Positions 16,824 to 26,200 are shown, counted from the first letter of the stretch. The stretch: 52,369 bases of DNA from Thermodesulfobacteriota bacterium (GCA_028282925.1 JANQGV010000018.1:1-52369), one strand, 5' to 3'. Notes: a model not told the origin generated them from the letters alone. Translations and numbers: made by a program.

Positions 16824-18068
16824 GTGAAACAACATGAAACTACCGGCACTGTAGCCGACCGGGCCGTCAGGGGCCGAATTTTTTCGGTGCTGTTTCTGGC
16901 CATCTTTACCGCCATGCTGGGACTGGGCATTATTATTCCGATTCTGCCGGTGTATGCCCGTAGCGAAAGCATCGGCGCCAGCGGGCTCTGGCTGGGAGCG
17001 ATTTTTGCGGGCTTTTCCATATCGCGCTCGGTGTTTATGCCGCTGATAGGGCGCAGTTCCGACCGGACCGGCATGCGCAAGGCGTTTATCGCCACAGGGC
17101 TTTTTCTGTATGCGGTGTCGTCGCTTGGATATATCTTCGCGTTCAATGCGGCCTCGCTTTTGTGCGTGCGGGTTATCCAGGGGTTTTGTTCGGCCATGAT
17201 CGTGCCGATTGCCATGGCATATATCGGTGAAATCTGCCCCAAAGACAAAGAAGCAACCTATATGGGTATTTTCACCATTTCCCTTTTTATGGGATTCAGT
17301 GTCGGCCCTTTTCTGGGAGGCTGTATCCAGGATTTTTACAGCGTCAACGCGGCGTTTGTTGTGATGGGGCTTTTGTGTGTCACGGCCTTCTTTTTCGTGG
17401 TATGCATGCTTCCGCCTTCGCCGGGGAAACAGAGCATCGACCGTCAGGCCCCGTCGTCGTACAGCAGCATTTTGAAAAGCCGCCAGATTCGGGGTATTGT
17501 CTGTTACCGGTTTGTGAACGCCTTTGCCCGGGCTTCGGTCCTGACCTTTCTGCCGCTGTATGCAAGCTACCGGCTGGAACTGACCGGCACCCAGATAGGG
17601 ATTATTATCTCGGCGGGGGTTTTACTCTCGTCGTTTCTGCAATATCCCTTTGGACGTCTGGCGGATGCCGTGGACCGGCGCTACCTGATAATTATCGGCA
17701 ATATACTGTATGCCGCGGCAATTGCTTTTTTTCCGTATGCCTTTTCCTTTGCGCAACTTCTGGGATTGAACCTGCTGCTGGGCGTGCTGGGAGCGGCGCC
17801 CCTGCCGGCGGCAACCGCCCTGATTGTGGAGGAGGGCAAGCAGTTCGGCATGGGCTCAACCATGGCCGTTTTCAACGTGGCGATGAGCCTGGGGTTGGGA
17901 ATGGGTCCCCTTGTAACGGGGGTTGTGCATGATGTTGTGGGTGTTAAGGCCGTTTTTTTCTTTGCGGCAGGTATCGGGGTGCTGGGCACCCTGGTCTCCG
18001 GGCATTTGTTGAGCGCTTCGCCGCCGCCTTCTGCTCCGGCCGAGCATACCATCGTTGAAGATATTTAA
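16824..18068 (+). CDS. MFS transporter, DHA1-like
   Basis: About 414 aa from the GTG at 16824; a TTG at 16773 would add 17 residues and is the alternative start. Twelve membrane segments, with the signature LIGRSSDRTGMRKAF (MFS motif A) in loop 2-3, a partial second motif GRLADAVDRRYLI in loop 8-9, and GFSVGPFLGG in segment 5. This fits the drug:H+ antiporter-1 branch; the substrate is unknown. It follows rlmB closely and precedes the CofD-like gene by 21 bp. Confidence 0.85.
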   Translation: MKQHETTGTVADRAVRGRIFSVLFLAIFTAMLGLGIIIPILPVYARSESIGASGLWLGAIFAGFSISRSVFMPLIGRSSDRTGMRKAFIATGLFLYAVSSLGYIFAFNAASLLCVRVIQGFCSAMIVPIAMAYIGEICPKDKEATYMGIFTISLFMGFSVGPFLGGCIQDFYSVNAAFVVMGLLCVTAFFFVVCMLPPSPGKQSIDRQAPSSYSSILKSRQIRGIVCYRFVNAFARASVLTFLPLYASYRLELTGTQIGIIISAGVLLSSFLQYPFGRLADAVDRRYLIIIGNILYAAAIAFFPYAFSFAQLLGLNLLLGVLGAAPLPAATALIVEEGKQFGMGSTMAVFNVAMSLGLGMGPLVTGVVHDVVGVKAVFFFAAGIGVLGTLVSGHLLSASPPPSAPAEHTIVEDI

Positions 18069-18089
18069 AAGGACGGGTTTTGTAGAATA

Positions 18090-20285
18090 ATGAGACGACC
18101 GGATAGAACAAAACAGATTGAACCGCTGCTTGAAGCTGTTGTCAACGGCATATCCTGGGGTGATGCCGAAAACCTGCACGAACAGATCCAGGATGTGCGC
18201 ACCCTTGATTGCAGCAAGACGCGGGTGGTTATTTTCGGGGGCGGCACCGGGCTGTCAACGGTGGTCGGCGGTAACTGCCAACTTGACGAGTGGCCCGACA
18301 ACCCGTTCCTGGGCCTTAAGCAGGAGTTTCCCCATCTCGATGTTGTTGTGTGTACCACCGACGACGGCCGGTCGACCGGGCGGCTGCTACAGCATTTTCC
18401 CATGGTGGGTATCGGAGATCTGCGCAAACTGTGTCTTTCCATGATCAGGGAGGAGCATATTCAGGACAGCTACAACCTGAGCGGAAAGGAGGCCCTGCTT
18501 TTTGTTCAGTTCGTACATGCTCTGTTTAATTACCGGTTCCCCGACGGACATCACGATTTCGGGCCGGTGCTGGATCCGCTTCTGGTGGTTCCACGGCACT
18601 TGCGGTCGCACTGCCCTGAACCTTTAAAAAAGCTTTTGAGCAAGCTCGGCGCTTATTTCGTAACCCTGCAGGACAAAGTGCCGGGACTTATCACCGGCGG
18701 GCACTGCCTGGGCAACCTGTTGATCACGGCCGCAGTGTTCAGAGCAAGCGGCAAGCGCGGCCTGTCAACACCCCCCGGCCCGGAGGCCCTGCAAAAGGGG
18801 CTGGATCTGGTAGCAGGGGCCATCGGGGCAACCACCGGACGCCTGCATCCGGCCACGGCCACCCCCGGGCAACTGGTGTTCAATTACACCAACGGGGTTG
18901 CCGTGCGAGGACAGGAAAAATCGGCCCTGTCGCGCCGCGGGTTTCCGGTCAGGCAGGTAGCGGTTGATTTTTGCGGACAGCCCCGGGTCAGTCCGGAGTT
19001 GTGCAGCGCCATCAAAAGAGCCGATGTTATTATCTATGCGCCCGGCAGCCTGTATACCAGCATCATACCGATTCTGCAGCTGCAGCCCATCGCCCGGGCC
19101 ATATCCGGCAATCGCAAGGCTCTCAAGGTGCTGGCGGCCAACTTCTGGATTCAGGCGGGCGAGACCGATATTTCCCTCCGCAGCAGGCAGCGGGGATTTC
19201 GTGCATCGGAACTCGTTGATGCGTACGGTCATAATGTGCCGGGAGGCTGTTCAGGCCTGTTTGATATTGTGATAAGCGCCAACCTGCAGCATGTGCCGGG
19301 CAATATCTTCCGGAACTATGCCCTGGAAGGAAAACGGCCGATCTATTTCGATCGCGACCGGATTCTGCGAATGGGCCTGCAGCCGGTTGAGGCCACAATC
19401 TTTTCCCGGCAGCGGCTTAACTTTGCCGGGGTGATACACCACGATCCGAAAAAATTCTCCCAGGCGATCCGGACGTTGTTGTATGTGCATACGCAAAAAG
19501 ACCTGAAAAGAAAAGAGTCTGCTCCGCCCAACGTGAAGCCAGTGTCCGGCCCGCCGGTGCAGACAGCAGGGGTGCTTCCGTGCCGGTACCTGGCAGCGAT
19601 CGACCAGCGCCTGGCTGCAAAAAATATTCGCCCTAAGGCGCTGCGGGACATACTGTATGAGCTTACCTGGGAGAACCGCGATATTCATCCCGACCATCTC
19701 GACTATTTTGCAGGGGCACGCATCATTGCCGACAACAGGTGGAACCGGAGTACCGAGTGGGACAACATCCTCGGCTATTATGACCCCGAAGACCGGATGC
19801 TGAAGATTAACGCACGCTTGCGTGACGATCCTGAGCGTCTCAGGGAAAATGTGCTGATAGCCCTTGGCGAGTCGCTGCTGGGCCGCTACCTGGCGAGTCG
19901 CTGCTGGCTGCCCCGGGAGGAAAGCGGCTGGGGGGCCCGCAGCTATGAGGTGACGCTCCGGCCCGAGGCCGAGCGCGATTCGTATCTGTCACCGGAACAG
20001 TTGCGCACCTATCTTATGCTGGCCCGTATGATACCCGCCCCTGATAACCCGCGGGTATTCAGAATCACCCTCAATGACGATGAAGGTTTTTTACCGCCGG
20101 GCCTGCTGTTCGGATTGATGTATGCCTGGTATCTGAACAATGCCTACGGTGAGATTATGGAGTATGAAATGGCGCTGCTGCACTGGCCCAAAGAGAGGCT
20201 GATTCCTCATCAGCGAGAAGAGCGCCGGCGCAAGGAGGCGCTGATAGATTTTTTCCGAACGGTAGTGTTCCGACACACCCCCTGA
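18090..20285 (+). CDS. Large CofD/YvcK-superfamily protein with C-terminal extension
   Basis: 731 aa. Residues about 40-470 have the CofD/YvcK fold signatures: FGGGTGLSTVVGG near 47-59, CTTDDGRSTGRLL near 88, GIGDLRKLCLSM near 107, GHCLGNLL near 203, APGSLYTSIIP near 316 and FWIQAGETDIS near 351. CofD transfers 2-phospholactate to a deazaflavin; YvcK binds UDP-sugars and affects cell-wall metabolism. The roughly 250 residues after a proline-rich linker (480-731) match no domain I recognise. Neighbouring GlmU-like and GlmM genes favour a YvcK-like, UDP-GlcNAc-linked role, but this is inference. It is much larger than either reference family. Confidence 0.7.
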   Translation: MRRPDRTKQIEPLLEAVVNGISWGDAENLHEQIQDVRTLDCSKTRVVIFGGGTGLSTVVGGNCQLDEWPDNPFLGLKQEFPHLDVVVCTTDDGRSTGRLLQHFPMVGIGDLRKLCLSMIREEHIQDSYNLSGKEALLFVQFVHALFNYRFPDGHHDFGPVLDPLLVVPRHLRSHCPEPLKKLLSKLGAYFVTLQDKVPGLITGGHCLGNLLITAAVFRASGKRGLSTPPGPEALQKGLDLVAGAIGATTGRLHPATATPGQLVFNYTNGVAVRGQEKSALSRRGFPVRQVAVDFCGQPRVSPELCSAIKRADVIIYAPGSLYTSIIPILQLQPIARAISGNRKALKVLAANFWIQAGETDISLRSRQRGFRASELVDAYGHNVPGGCSGLFDIVISANLQHVPGNIFRNYALEGKRPIYFDRDRILRMGLQPVEATIFSRQRLNFAGVIHHDPKKFSQAIRTLLYVHTQKDLKRKESAPPNVKPVSGPPVQTAGVLPCRYLAAIDQRLAAKNIRPKALRDILYELTWENRDIHPDHLDYFAGARIIADNRWNRSTEWDNILGYYDPEDRMLKINARLRDDPERLRENVLIALGESLLGRYLASRCWLPREESGWGARSYEVTLRPEAERDSYLSPEQLRTYLMLARMIPAPDNPRVFRITLNDDEGFLPPGLLFGLMYAWYLNNAYGEIMEYEMALLHWPKERLIPHQREERRRKEALIDFFRTVVFRHTP

Positions 20286-20288
20286 AGT

Positions 20289-20425
20289 GACGAGATGCGG
20301 CCGCTGGAAAACGCCCATCTTCTGCGTTGTGCAAATTGCTTGTCGTTGCGACGTACAACCACGTACGCCTCACTCCTCGCATCTTCGCACGCCTTGAATC
20401 TGAACATTTTCCAGCGACCTTTCGG
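20289..20425. repeat. Dispersed palindromic repeat, family A
   Basis: About 135 bp bounded by inverted ends CGCTGGAAAA (20303) and TTTTCCAGCG (20424). Its interior shares AACGCCCATCTYCTGYGTTG and CCTTGRATCTGAACATTTTC with the block at 9781-10175. It sits directly after the CofD-like gene. Non-coding; MITE- or REP-like. Confidence 0.7.
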
Positions 20426-20701
20426 TAGGAGGTCTTTTGACAGACAATCGTGGAGGACAAAAACGTCGCTCTCATGAAGAGAATCCATGGTTTTGGAATT
20501 TTTATGTTCTTAGTATTAATTATTCTCAAAAAGACCGTAGGATTATATTAACTGGGCAACCCCTTCTTGAATTACAATGGTGTTGACAATTTGTTTATAA
20601 CGTGTTAATTTCCTATAACTTTTCTAACCATCCTGTATGAACAGTATTCCAGCATACTTACAGACCATACGGCTTTCCGGGCGCCTGGAGTGGAGGGACG
20701 A

Positions 20702-21940
20702 GTGGAGTTACAACCAAGGGCATACAAAAAAATCCAGCAGCTTGTAGGTAAGGGCGTAGATATCCCCAACCCGTTAACGCTTGATATCGGTGATGATGTC
20801 GACATTGAGCGGATTTCGTCCAGGGGGGTGAGGATATACCCGGGCTGTAGGATATACGGCGGACAGACCGTCATCAGCGAAGGCGCTCAGCTTGGCAGTG
20901 AAGGCCCCGTGACCGTCCAGAACTGCTTCATCGGGCCTGAAGTTTCACTGAAGGGCGGTTTTTTCAATAAAGCCGTGTTCCTGGAAAAAGCACATATGGG
21001 CCTCGGCGCCCATGTTCGTGAAGGCTCCATCCTGGAGGAGGAAGCCAACGGGGCTCATTGTGTGGGCCTCAAACAGACCATTCTTTTTCCGTTCGTTACC
21101 CTGGGAAGCCTGATCAATTTCTGCGACTGCCTGATGGCGGGCGGCACCAGCCGCAAAGACCACAGCGAGGTGGGCAGCTCCTATATCCATTTCAACTTCA
21201 CCCCGGACGGTAATAAGACGACCGCGTCCCTGATGGGCGATGTGCCCCGGGGGGTTATGCTGAATCAGCCCCCGATTTTTCTGGGCGGCCAGGGCGGCAT
21301 GGTGGGGCCGACGCGCATCGGGTTCGGCTGCGTGTCAGTTGCCGGTACCATTCTCCGCAAGGATACCCTGGATGACGGCAAACTGATTGTGGGCAAAACC
21401 TATCCCGAAGCGGTGATGGATGTGAGCCCCAATGCCTATGCCGGGCTTGTGCGGCTTGTCAAAAATAATGTTATCTATTTGGCAAATCTTGCGGCCCTTG
21501 ACCTGTGGTATCGTTTTGTGAGGCAGCCCTTTTTCAGCCGCCAGGAGCTGGGCGACCTCATGTATGCCGGTGCGCTCGGCAACCTGCAGGCGGCCAGAAA
21601 CGAGCGGACCAAGCGTCTCCTTGCGCTGGCGGAAAAAGTACCGGTGCGCGGGGAAGAGGGGTCCCGCAGCCGAACAGAACAGCGCCGCTACGAGGTGCAT
21701 TCCGCCATGGGTCGCGTATGCACCCTGTTTGATCAGCCGGATGAAACCGTGGCCCGGGAGAAGCGCGACGGCTTTTTAGCCGATTTTGAGGGCTGTCGGG
21801 GAGAAAACAGGTATGTAGCCGCTGTTCAGAGTATGCCGCCCGCTGTATCGGCTGCCGGTACTGCCTGGCTGCAGGATGTGGTGGATGAGTATTGCAAGCG
21901 GGCCGCGGCATTACTGCCGTCGCTTAATCTGTTTCAATAA
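20702..21940 (+). CDS. GlmU-like left-handed beta-helix protein
   Basis: 412 aa from a GTG at 20702 (GGAGGGA just upstream); GTG at 20690 is an alternative. The N-terminal 250 residues show hexapeptide-type repeats (GVRIYPGCRIYGGQTVISEGA and onward) and HSEVGSSYIHFNFTP plus DKTT-like NKTTASLMGD, the pattern of the C-terminal acetyltransferase half of UDP-GlcNAc pyrophosphorylase proteins. The pyrophosphorylase domain is missing and the C-terminal 150 residues are helical and unassigned. Directly upstream of glmM, so probably in amino-sugar nucleotide metabolism. Confidence 0.7.
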   Translation: MELQPRAYKKIQQLVGKGVDIPNPLTLDIGDDVDIERISSRGVRIYPGCRIYGGQTVISEGAQLGSEGPVTVQNCFIGPEVSLKGGFFNKAVFLEKAHMGLGAHVREGSILEEEANGAHCVGLKQTILFPFVTLGSLINFCDCLMAGGTSRKDHSEVGSSYIHFNFTPDGNKTTASLMGDVPRGVMLNQPPIFLGGQGGMVGPTRIGFGCVSVAGTILRKDTLDDGKLIVGKTYPEAVMDVSPNAYAGLVRLVKNNVIYLANLAALDLWYRFVRQPFFSRQELGDLMYAGALGNLQAARNERTKRLLALAEKVPVRGEEGSRSRTEQRRYEVHSAMGRVCTLFDQPDETVAREKRDGFLADFEGCRGENRYVAAVQSMPPAVSAAGTAWLQDVVDEYCKRAAALLPSLNLFQ

Positions 21941-21970
21941 TCAGCATATGAAATACGGGAGGGACAGTCT

Positions 21971-23323
21971 ATGGGAAAATTGTTCGGCACGGACGGTATC
22001 AGAGGCGAAGCCAACCGCTATCCGATGGATGCCATGATGGCCTTTACGGTGGGCCAGGCGGTAACCCATACCCTGAAGAAGGAGAACCACCGCACCAGGA
22101 TTATCATCGGGAAAGACACACGCATATCCGGGTATATGCTCGAGAGTGCTCTTGAGTCGGGTATAACCTCCATGGGAGGTAATCCCTACCTGGTGGGTGT
22201 GCTGCCCACCCCGGGTATCGCCTTTATCACCGAATGCATGCGCGCCGATGCCGGTATTGTTATTTCGGCTTCCCACAACCCCTACCAGGACAACGGTATC
22301 AAGCTTTTTTCGGGTACCGGCTATAAACTGTCGGACGAGCAGGAAGAAGTTATCGAAAAACTCATCATGGAAGGCAACCTGCCCGACATGGTGCCGCCGG
22401 CCCATGATATGGGTCAGGCCTTTCGGATCGATGACGTGCACGGTCGCTATATCGTTTTCCTGAAGAACACATTCCCCCGGGACCTTTCCATGGAAGGTAT
22501 GAAGATTGTTATCGATGCCTCTAACGGTGCTACTTACAAAGTTGCGCCGGAAATGTTTTTTGAGCTGGGAGCGAAGCTCGATGTTATTCATAACACCCCC
22601 GACGGCCTCAATATCAACGAAAACTGTGGTTCCCAGCACACGGTCGATCTCAGGAAGAGAGTGGTTGAGAACGGCGCTGCCGTGGGGATCGCTTTTGACG
22701 GCGACGGCGACCGGCTCATCGCGGTTGATGAAAAGGGTAATGAAATTTCCGGCGACCAGATACTGCTCATCTGCGCCAAGATGCTCAAAGACCAGAATAT
22801 GCTGCAAAACGACCTGGTGGTCAGCACTATTATGAGCAACCTCGGTTTTGTGGTGGCCTGTAAAAAATACGGCTTTACCCACCACGCCGCACAGGTCGGC
22901 GACCGTTACGTGCTGGAGGATATGCAGCGACTGGGTGGCGTTATCGGCGGGGAAGATTCGGGACATATGATTTTCCTGGATCATCATACCACCGGCGACG
23001 GTATCCTGACGGCCCTGCAGTTGATTGCAGCCATGGTCCGGTCCGGCAAACCGCTTTCCGAACTGGCGAAGCTTATGGACGTGTTTCCCCAGGAGCTTAT
23101 AAATATTGAAGTATCAAGCAAGCCCGATATCGCAACGCTTCCCTCAGTGACCGAGGCCATCCGGCAGGTTGAAGAGGAACTGGGTGAGGAGGGGCGGGTG
23201 CTGGTGCGCTATTCCGGCACCCAGAATATCTGCCGGGTTATGGTTGAGGGACCCACCGACGAAAAGACTCGCAGAAGTTGTGAGCAGATTGCCGAAGCGG
23301 TTAAGGAATCTATCGGACAATAA
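21971..23323 (+). CDS. glmM: Phosphoglucosamine mutase
   Basis: 450 aa. Interconverts glucosamine-6-P and glucosamine-1-P. The start MGKLFGTDGIRGEAN is diagnostic; the phosphoserine loop is VISASHNP (Ser near 101), the metal loop AFDGDGDR, the sugar loop GGEDSGH (GEQSGH is usual) and the phosphate loop RYSGTQNICRVMVEG. GGGAGGGA ribosome site. A clean terminator follows. Phosphomannomutase is the alternative, but the KLFGTDGIRG start favours GlmM. Confidence 0.88.
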   Translation: MGKLFGTDGIRGEANRYPMDAMMAFTVGQAVTHTLKKENHRTRIIIGKDTRISGYMLESALESGITSMGGNPYLVGVLPTPGIAFITECMRADAGIVISASHNPYQDNGIKLFSGTGYKLSDEQEEVIEKLIMEGNLPDMVPPAHDMGQAFRIDDVHGRYIVFLKNTFPRDLSMEGMKIVIDASNGATYKVAPEMFFELGAKLDVIHNTPDGLNINENCGSQHTVDLRKRVVENGAAVGIAFDGDGDRLIAVDEKGNEISGDQILLICAKMLKDQNMLQNDLVVSTIMSNLGFVVACKKYGFTHHAAQVGDRYVLEDMQRLGGVIGGEDSGHMIFLDHHTTGDGILTALQLIAAMVRSGKPLSELAKLMDVFPQELINIEVSSKPDIATLPSVTEAIRQVEEELGEEGRVLVRYSGTQNICRVMVEGPTDEKTRRSCEQIAEAVKESIGQ

Positions 23324-23352
23324 TTAACTTACCGTTTTTTAATGCATTTTGA

Positions 23353-23381
23353 GCAGGGTTTTTAAAAACCCTGCTTTTTTT
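23353..23381 (+). terminator. Terminator after glmM
   Basis: An 11-bp stem GCAGGGTTTTT / AAAAACCCTGC followed by seven T. Confidence 0.92.
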
Positions 23382-23435
23382 GTATCGATGCCCGGTATAT
23401 CTGCTTTCTCCACAATAAAAAAAATCTAAAAAACA

Positions 23436-23608
23436 CATTTTCATGTAAGAAAAGCCGTACAGATTCGTATTATAGAGTAAAAGCACCGTAAAGCAGTGCT
23501 GCTCATGGCCGGTGATTTTTTGTAGTACATGGTGAGTTCTTTTGTATTGCGTAATGTGACAAAGGCGCTGAGGGGCAAGGCATGCAAATTGTTTAGCGCC
23601 TTTGTTAC
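23436..23608 (+). ncRNA. Duplicated non-coding segment, upstream copy, with long hairpin
   Basis: About 174 bp homologous to 25068-25240. It ends in a 14-bp stem GTGACAAAGGCGCT / AGCGCCTTTGTTAC (23556-23569 with 23595-23608) capped by a loop starting GAGGGGCAA. The other copy keeps the pairing with different bases and the same loop start. It could be an RNA or a regulatory/mobile repeat; the class is not recognised. Confidence 0.5.
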
Positions 23609-23629
23609 GTTACGTTACGTTACGTTACG
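23605..23629 (+). repeat. TTACG pentanucleotide tandem repeat
   Basis: Five uninterrupted copies of TTACG, starting inside the right arm of the preceding hairpin. The downstream homologue (25236-25245) has no such expansion. Confidence 0.9.
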
Positions 23630-23861
23630 TTTTTTGAGCGTGTTCTTTTTGGTATGTACATCTCTCCAGAAGGCCCCTGGTATAGTAACGGTGTTATGTG
23701 AACGTTATGCCGCGCGTATCGGTACTATGCAGCAAAAAAAGATGTCCACCTTGATGTCCGTCGGCCGCCACAGGCCCACGTCGAAAGCCACGTTATGCCC
23801 CACCTTAGCCGGTAAAACCTGAACTGTATTAAGGGTCCCGAAAAATGAATCGGCCAGCATT

Positions 23862-25025
23862 ATGAAGAGAATAAAAAGGTTTCTTTGCGCCTTTCTTACA
23901 TACACGTTGTTCTGTATTGTATATGGCGGTTTGATGAAACAGACACCGGTATGGAAGGGGGACTGCGCCATACATGGCAGCGAGGATGTTGCGGCCCTGG
24001 CCGGGTTCAGGGAAGTAACCGGTGATTTGCAGATCGGCGGTTCCGGGGCCCAAGGGTTGGAAATGTATACCACATTCGAAACGCTTGCCGGACTTGAAAC
24101 GCTTAGGAGGGTTGGGGGTAATGTCCGGATCAGCTATAACGGAGCCTTGGCCGGTTTGCGCGGCCTTGAAGGTCTCTGCAGTGTCGGCGGATATATCATG
24201 ATAAGCAATAATCCCGCCCTTGCCGGCCTGAACGGCCTTGAAAACCTCACCGGCACAGGAGGCAGTGTCTATATAAATCACAACCACGCTCTCAAAACCC
24301 TGCATGGTCTGGATAGTCTTGTGCAGGTGGACGGAAATTTGTCTATCTATAATAATGATGCTTTGACTGATTTGCACGGTCTTGAAAGTCTTACCGAGGT
24401 TGAGGGTTTTTTGACGATCAGCAATAACGATAAGCTGGTTGACCTGAAACCGCTCGCGCATCTCACCAGCGTGGGCGCTAGTGTCACCATATGCAAAAAC
24501 AATGCGTTGAAAAATCTGAAAGGCCTGGAGGACCTCACCAGGGTGTTCGGAAGCATCATCATAAGTGGTAACGCTTCGCTTGCTGGCCTGGAAGGCCTGA
24601 ACAACATACGTACCATCGACGGAAATCTTGACATAGACAACAATGACGCTTTAACCGATCTTGACGCTCTATCTTTTCTCAGGAACGTGGGTGGTAGCTT
24701 GAGCATAGAGTATAATGATGCTCTTTGTCTTCTGAAAGGCCTGGAAGGGCTTACCCGTTTGGGGAAAGAACTCCATGTGCACTACAATGGCGCCGTAACG
24801 AACCTCTGCGGGTTGTATAGTGTAACGCCCAGGGGCAGGCAGGTAAATCTGTATCACAACGATGCTCTTTCCATGGACACGGCCTATGCCCTGGAAACAC
24901 AGCTCAGAAGAAACGGGTTTGCCGGTGAAGTCGCTATCTATAACAACAACGGCTCCGGATTTGTTGCCTGCGAAACCCTGGCCGACTTGTCGCCGCTTTC
25001 TTCGTCGTCTGCAGACAAACTGTAA
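23862..25025 (+). CDS. Secreted leucine-rich / receptor-L-domain-like repeat protein
   Basis: 387 aa. The N-terminus MKRIKRFLCAFLTYTLFCIV is a signal peptide or anchor. The rest is about a dozen repeats of roughly 23-24 residues with the consensus VGGnlxIxnNxALxxLxGLExLtx, i.e. the beta-solenoid repeat of receptor L-domain or LRR-like surface proteins. No catalytic domain. It probably mediates surface binding. It is monocistronic and flanked on both sides by the homologous non-coding segments at 23436 and 25068, which suggests that gene and flanks were duplicated or moved as a unit. No clear ribosome site is seen before the ATG. Confidence 0.7.
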   Translation: MKRIKRFLCAFLTYTLFCIVYGGLMKQTPVWKGDCAIHGSEDVAALAGFREVTGDLQIGGSGAQGLEMYTTFETLAGLETLRRVGGNVRISYNGALAGLRGLEGLCSVGGYIMISNNPALAGLNGLENLTGTGGSVYINHNHALKTLHGLDSLVQVDGNLSIYNNDALTDLHGLESLTEVEGFLTISNNDKLVDLKPLAHLTSVGASVTICKNNALKNLKGLEDLTRVFGSIIISGNASLAGLEGLNNIRTIDGNLDIDNNDALTDLDALSFLRNVGGSLSIEYNDALCLLKGLEGLTRLGKELHVHYNGAVTNLCGLYSVTPRGRQVNLYHNDALSMDTAYALETQLRRNGFAGEVAIYNNNGSGFVACETLADLSPLSSSSADKL

Positions 25026-25067
25026 CCAGTAGGCTGTGATGGGCTTCCTAAAACATTCACAACGTGT

Positions 25068-25240
25068 CATTTTTTTGTAAGAAAACCCGAACCTGGTTCG
25101 TATTGTATATTAAAATTGATGGTTCATACACGTATGGCCGAAGATTTTTTGTGGTGCCAGTTGGTTTTCCTATGTGTTGCTTGACGTAACAGGGGCGCTG
25201 AGGGGCAAAATGCAACAAAAAGATTGGCGTCTTTGTTGCG
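25068..25240 (+). ncRNA. Duplicated non-coding segment, downstream copy
   Basis: Homologue of 23436-23608. The terminal stem is CGTAACAGGGGCGC (25185-25198) with GGCGTCTTTGTTGCG (25226-25240), kept through several G:U pairs despite sequence change, and the loop again begins TGAGGGGCAA. Confidence 0.5.
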
Positions 25241-25283
25241 TCGAGCTTTCCAACCGGCCATTAGTTTTTAATGAGGGTAGTGC

Positions 25284-25380
25284 CTCTCCTTACTCCCCCC
25301 TGGAGAGTGACCTAGCAGTAGATGCGCCTTTTAGCTCGTGTACTAACCCCACACGGACCTAGAGGGCGCATCTTTTTTTT
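25284..25380 (+). terminator. Compound hairpin with terminator
   Basis: A first hairpin CTCTCC / GGAGAG (25284-25307) is followed by a terminator whose outer 9-bp stem AGATGCGCC / GGCGCATCT (25320-25373) encloses an inner stem CGTGT / ACACG, then eight T. GACCTAG occurs at 25309 and again at 25356. It may end transcription of the LRR gene or be a small structured RNA. Confidence 0.6.
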
Positions 25381-25900
25381 GCATATGTAGGATACCCTTT
25401 TCATGTGGATCATGTGTAAACCTGATTGTTATACATTCGTTATGTATATTTCATGAACCAGGGAATGTTTCACGCCGAGAATTAAAATAACGGTGTGCAT
25501 TTATAAAAGATTAAAAAAGCTGAACAATAAATTGATACCTAACCACTGATTGATGAGTATTTATACTTAATTTTTCAAGAAATACTTACTAATAGTTGAA
25601 TTAATTTCTTTTTTGTGCTATTTTTTATACAAATAGAAACCGCAGTTTTGCGAATCTATATGCTTTGCTGTGGTTGTGCGACATTTCTAGAGGGGCAATC
25701 ACATCTTAAAAGGTATCCTAATATTTTTTTGTGCCCTGTATATCCACGTAATCTCATAGGTGAAATTCGTTGAGAACGCACGCTTATACATTGTATGTGC
25801 GTTCCAGATGTAAGAATATACACCTGGTTGTTTTTTTGTGTTTTTGTAACTTTAAGGCGCGATGCCCATAAAACATAAGATGATCTTTTAAGGTGTTGTT
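25381..25900. other. AT-rich non-coding stretch
   Basis: About 520 bp of low-GC sequence without a convincing gene or repeat. The promoter of the small membrane protein at 25901 is presumably near its right end. Confidence 0.5.
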
Positions 25901-26200
25901 ATGAAAGGGTTTAAAACCAAAATTTGCAGTCTGTTGGTTTTAATGGTTGTTATTTTACCGCTATCAGCATATCTATTATATTTACTGCTGATTAAAAATT
26001 TCTTTGTTGGGTTGATATTTGGGTCGATGTTTGGCTTAGGTTTTATAATATTGTTGCTGATGTGGAAACGAGGTGTCAAAGATAGAATGATTATATATAA
26101 ACTATTGCAAAGAAAAAAAATTGAAGATAGGTTTGATGTACCGGTAGACGGCAATGGATTGCCCCCTAAAACAATAATCGATGAAACGAATAATACATAA
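25901..26200 (+). CDS. Small two-helix membrane protein, unknown function
   Basis: 99 aa. Two hydrophobic segments (about residues 8-30 and 34-54) with a short loop, then a basic, cytosol-like tail (WKRGVKDRMIIYKLLQRKK). I do not recognise a family. AAGGTG upstream of the ATG is a moderate ribosome site. The AT-rich composition resembles the surrounding intergenic DNA more than the housekeeping genes, which fits recent acquisition. It is alone on its transcript, with a terminator at 26363. Confidence 0.5.
   Translation: MKGFKTKICSLLVLMVVILPLSAYLLYLLLIKNFFVGLIFGSMFGLGFIILLLMWKRGVKDRMIIYKLLQRKKIEDRFDVPVDGNGLPPKTIIDETNNT

Noticed and set aside
23604-23632. CRISPR-like repeat at the TTACG tract
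   Set aside because: Contiguous pentamers without spacers; a simple tandem repeat. No CRISPR array or cas gene was seen in the window.
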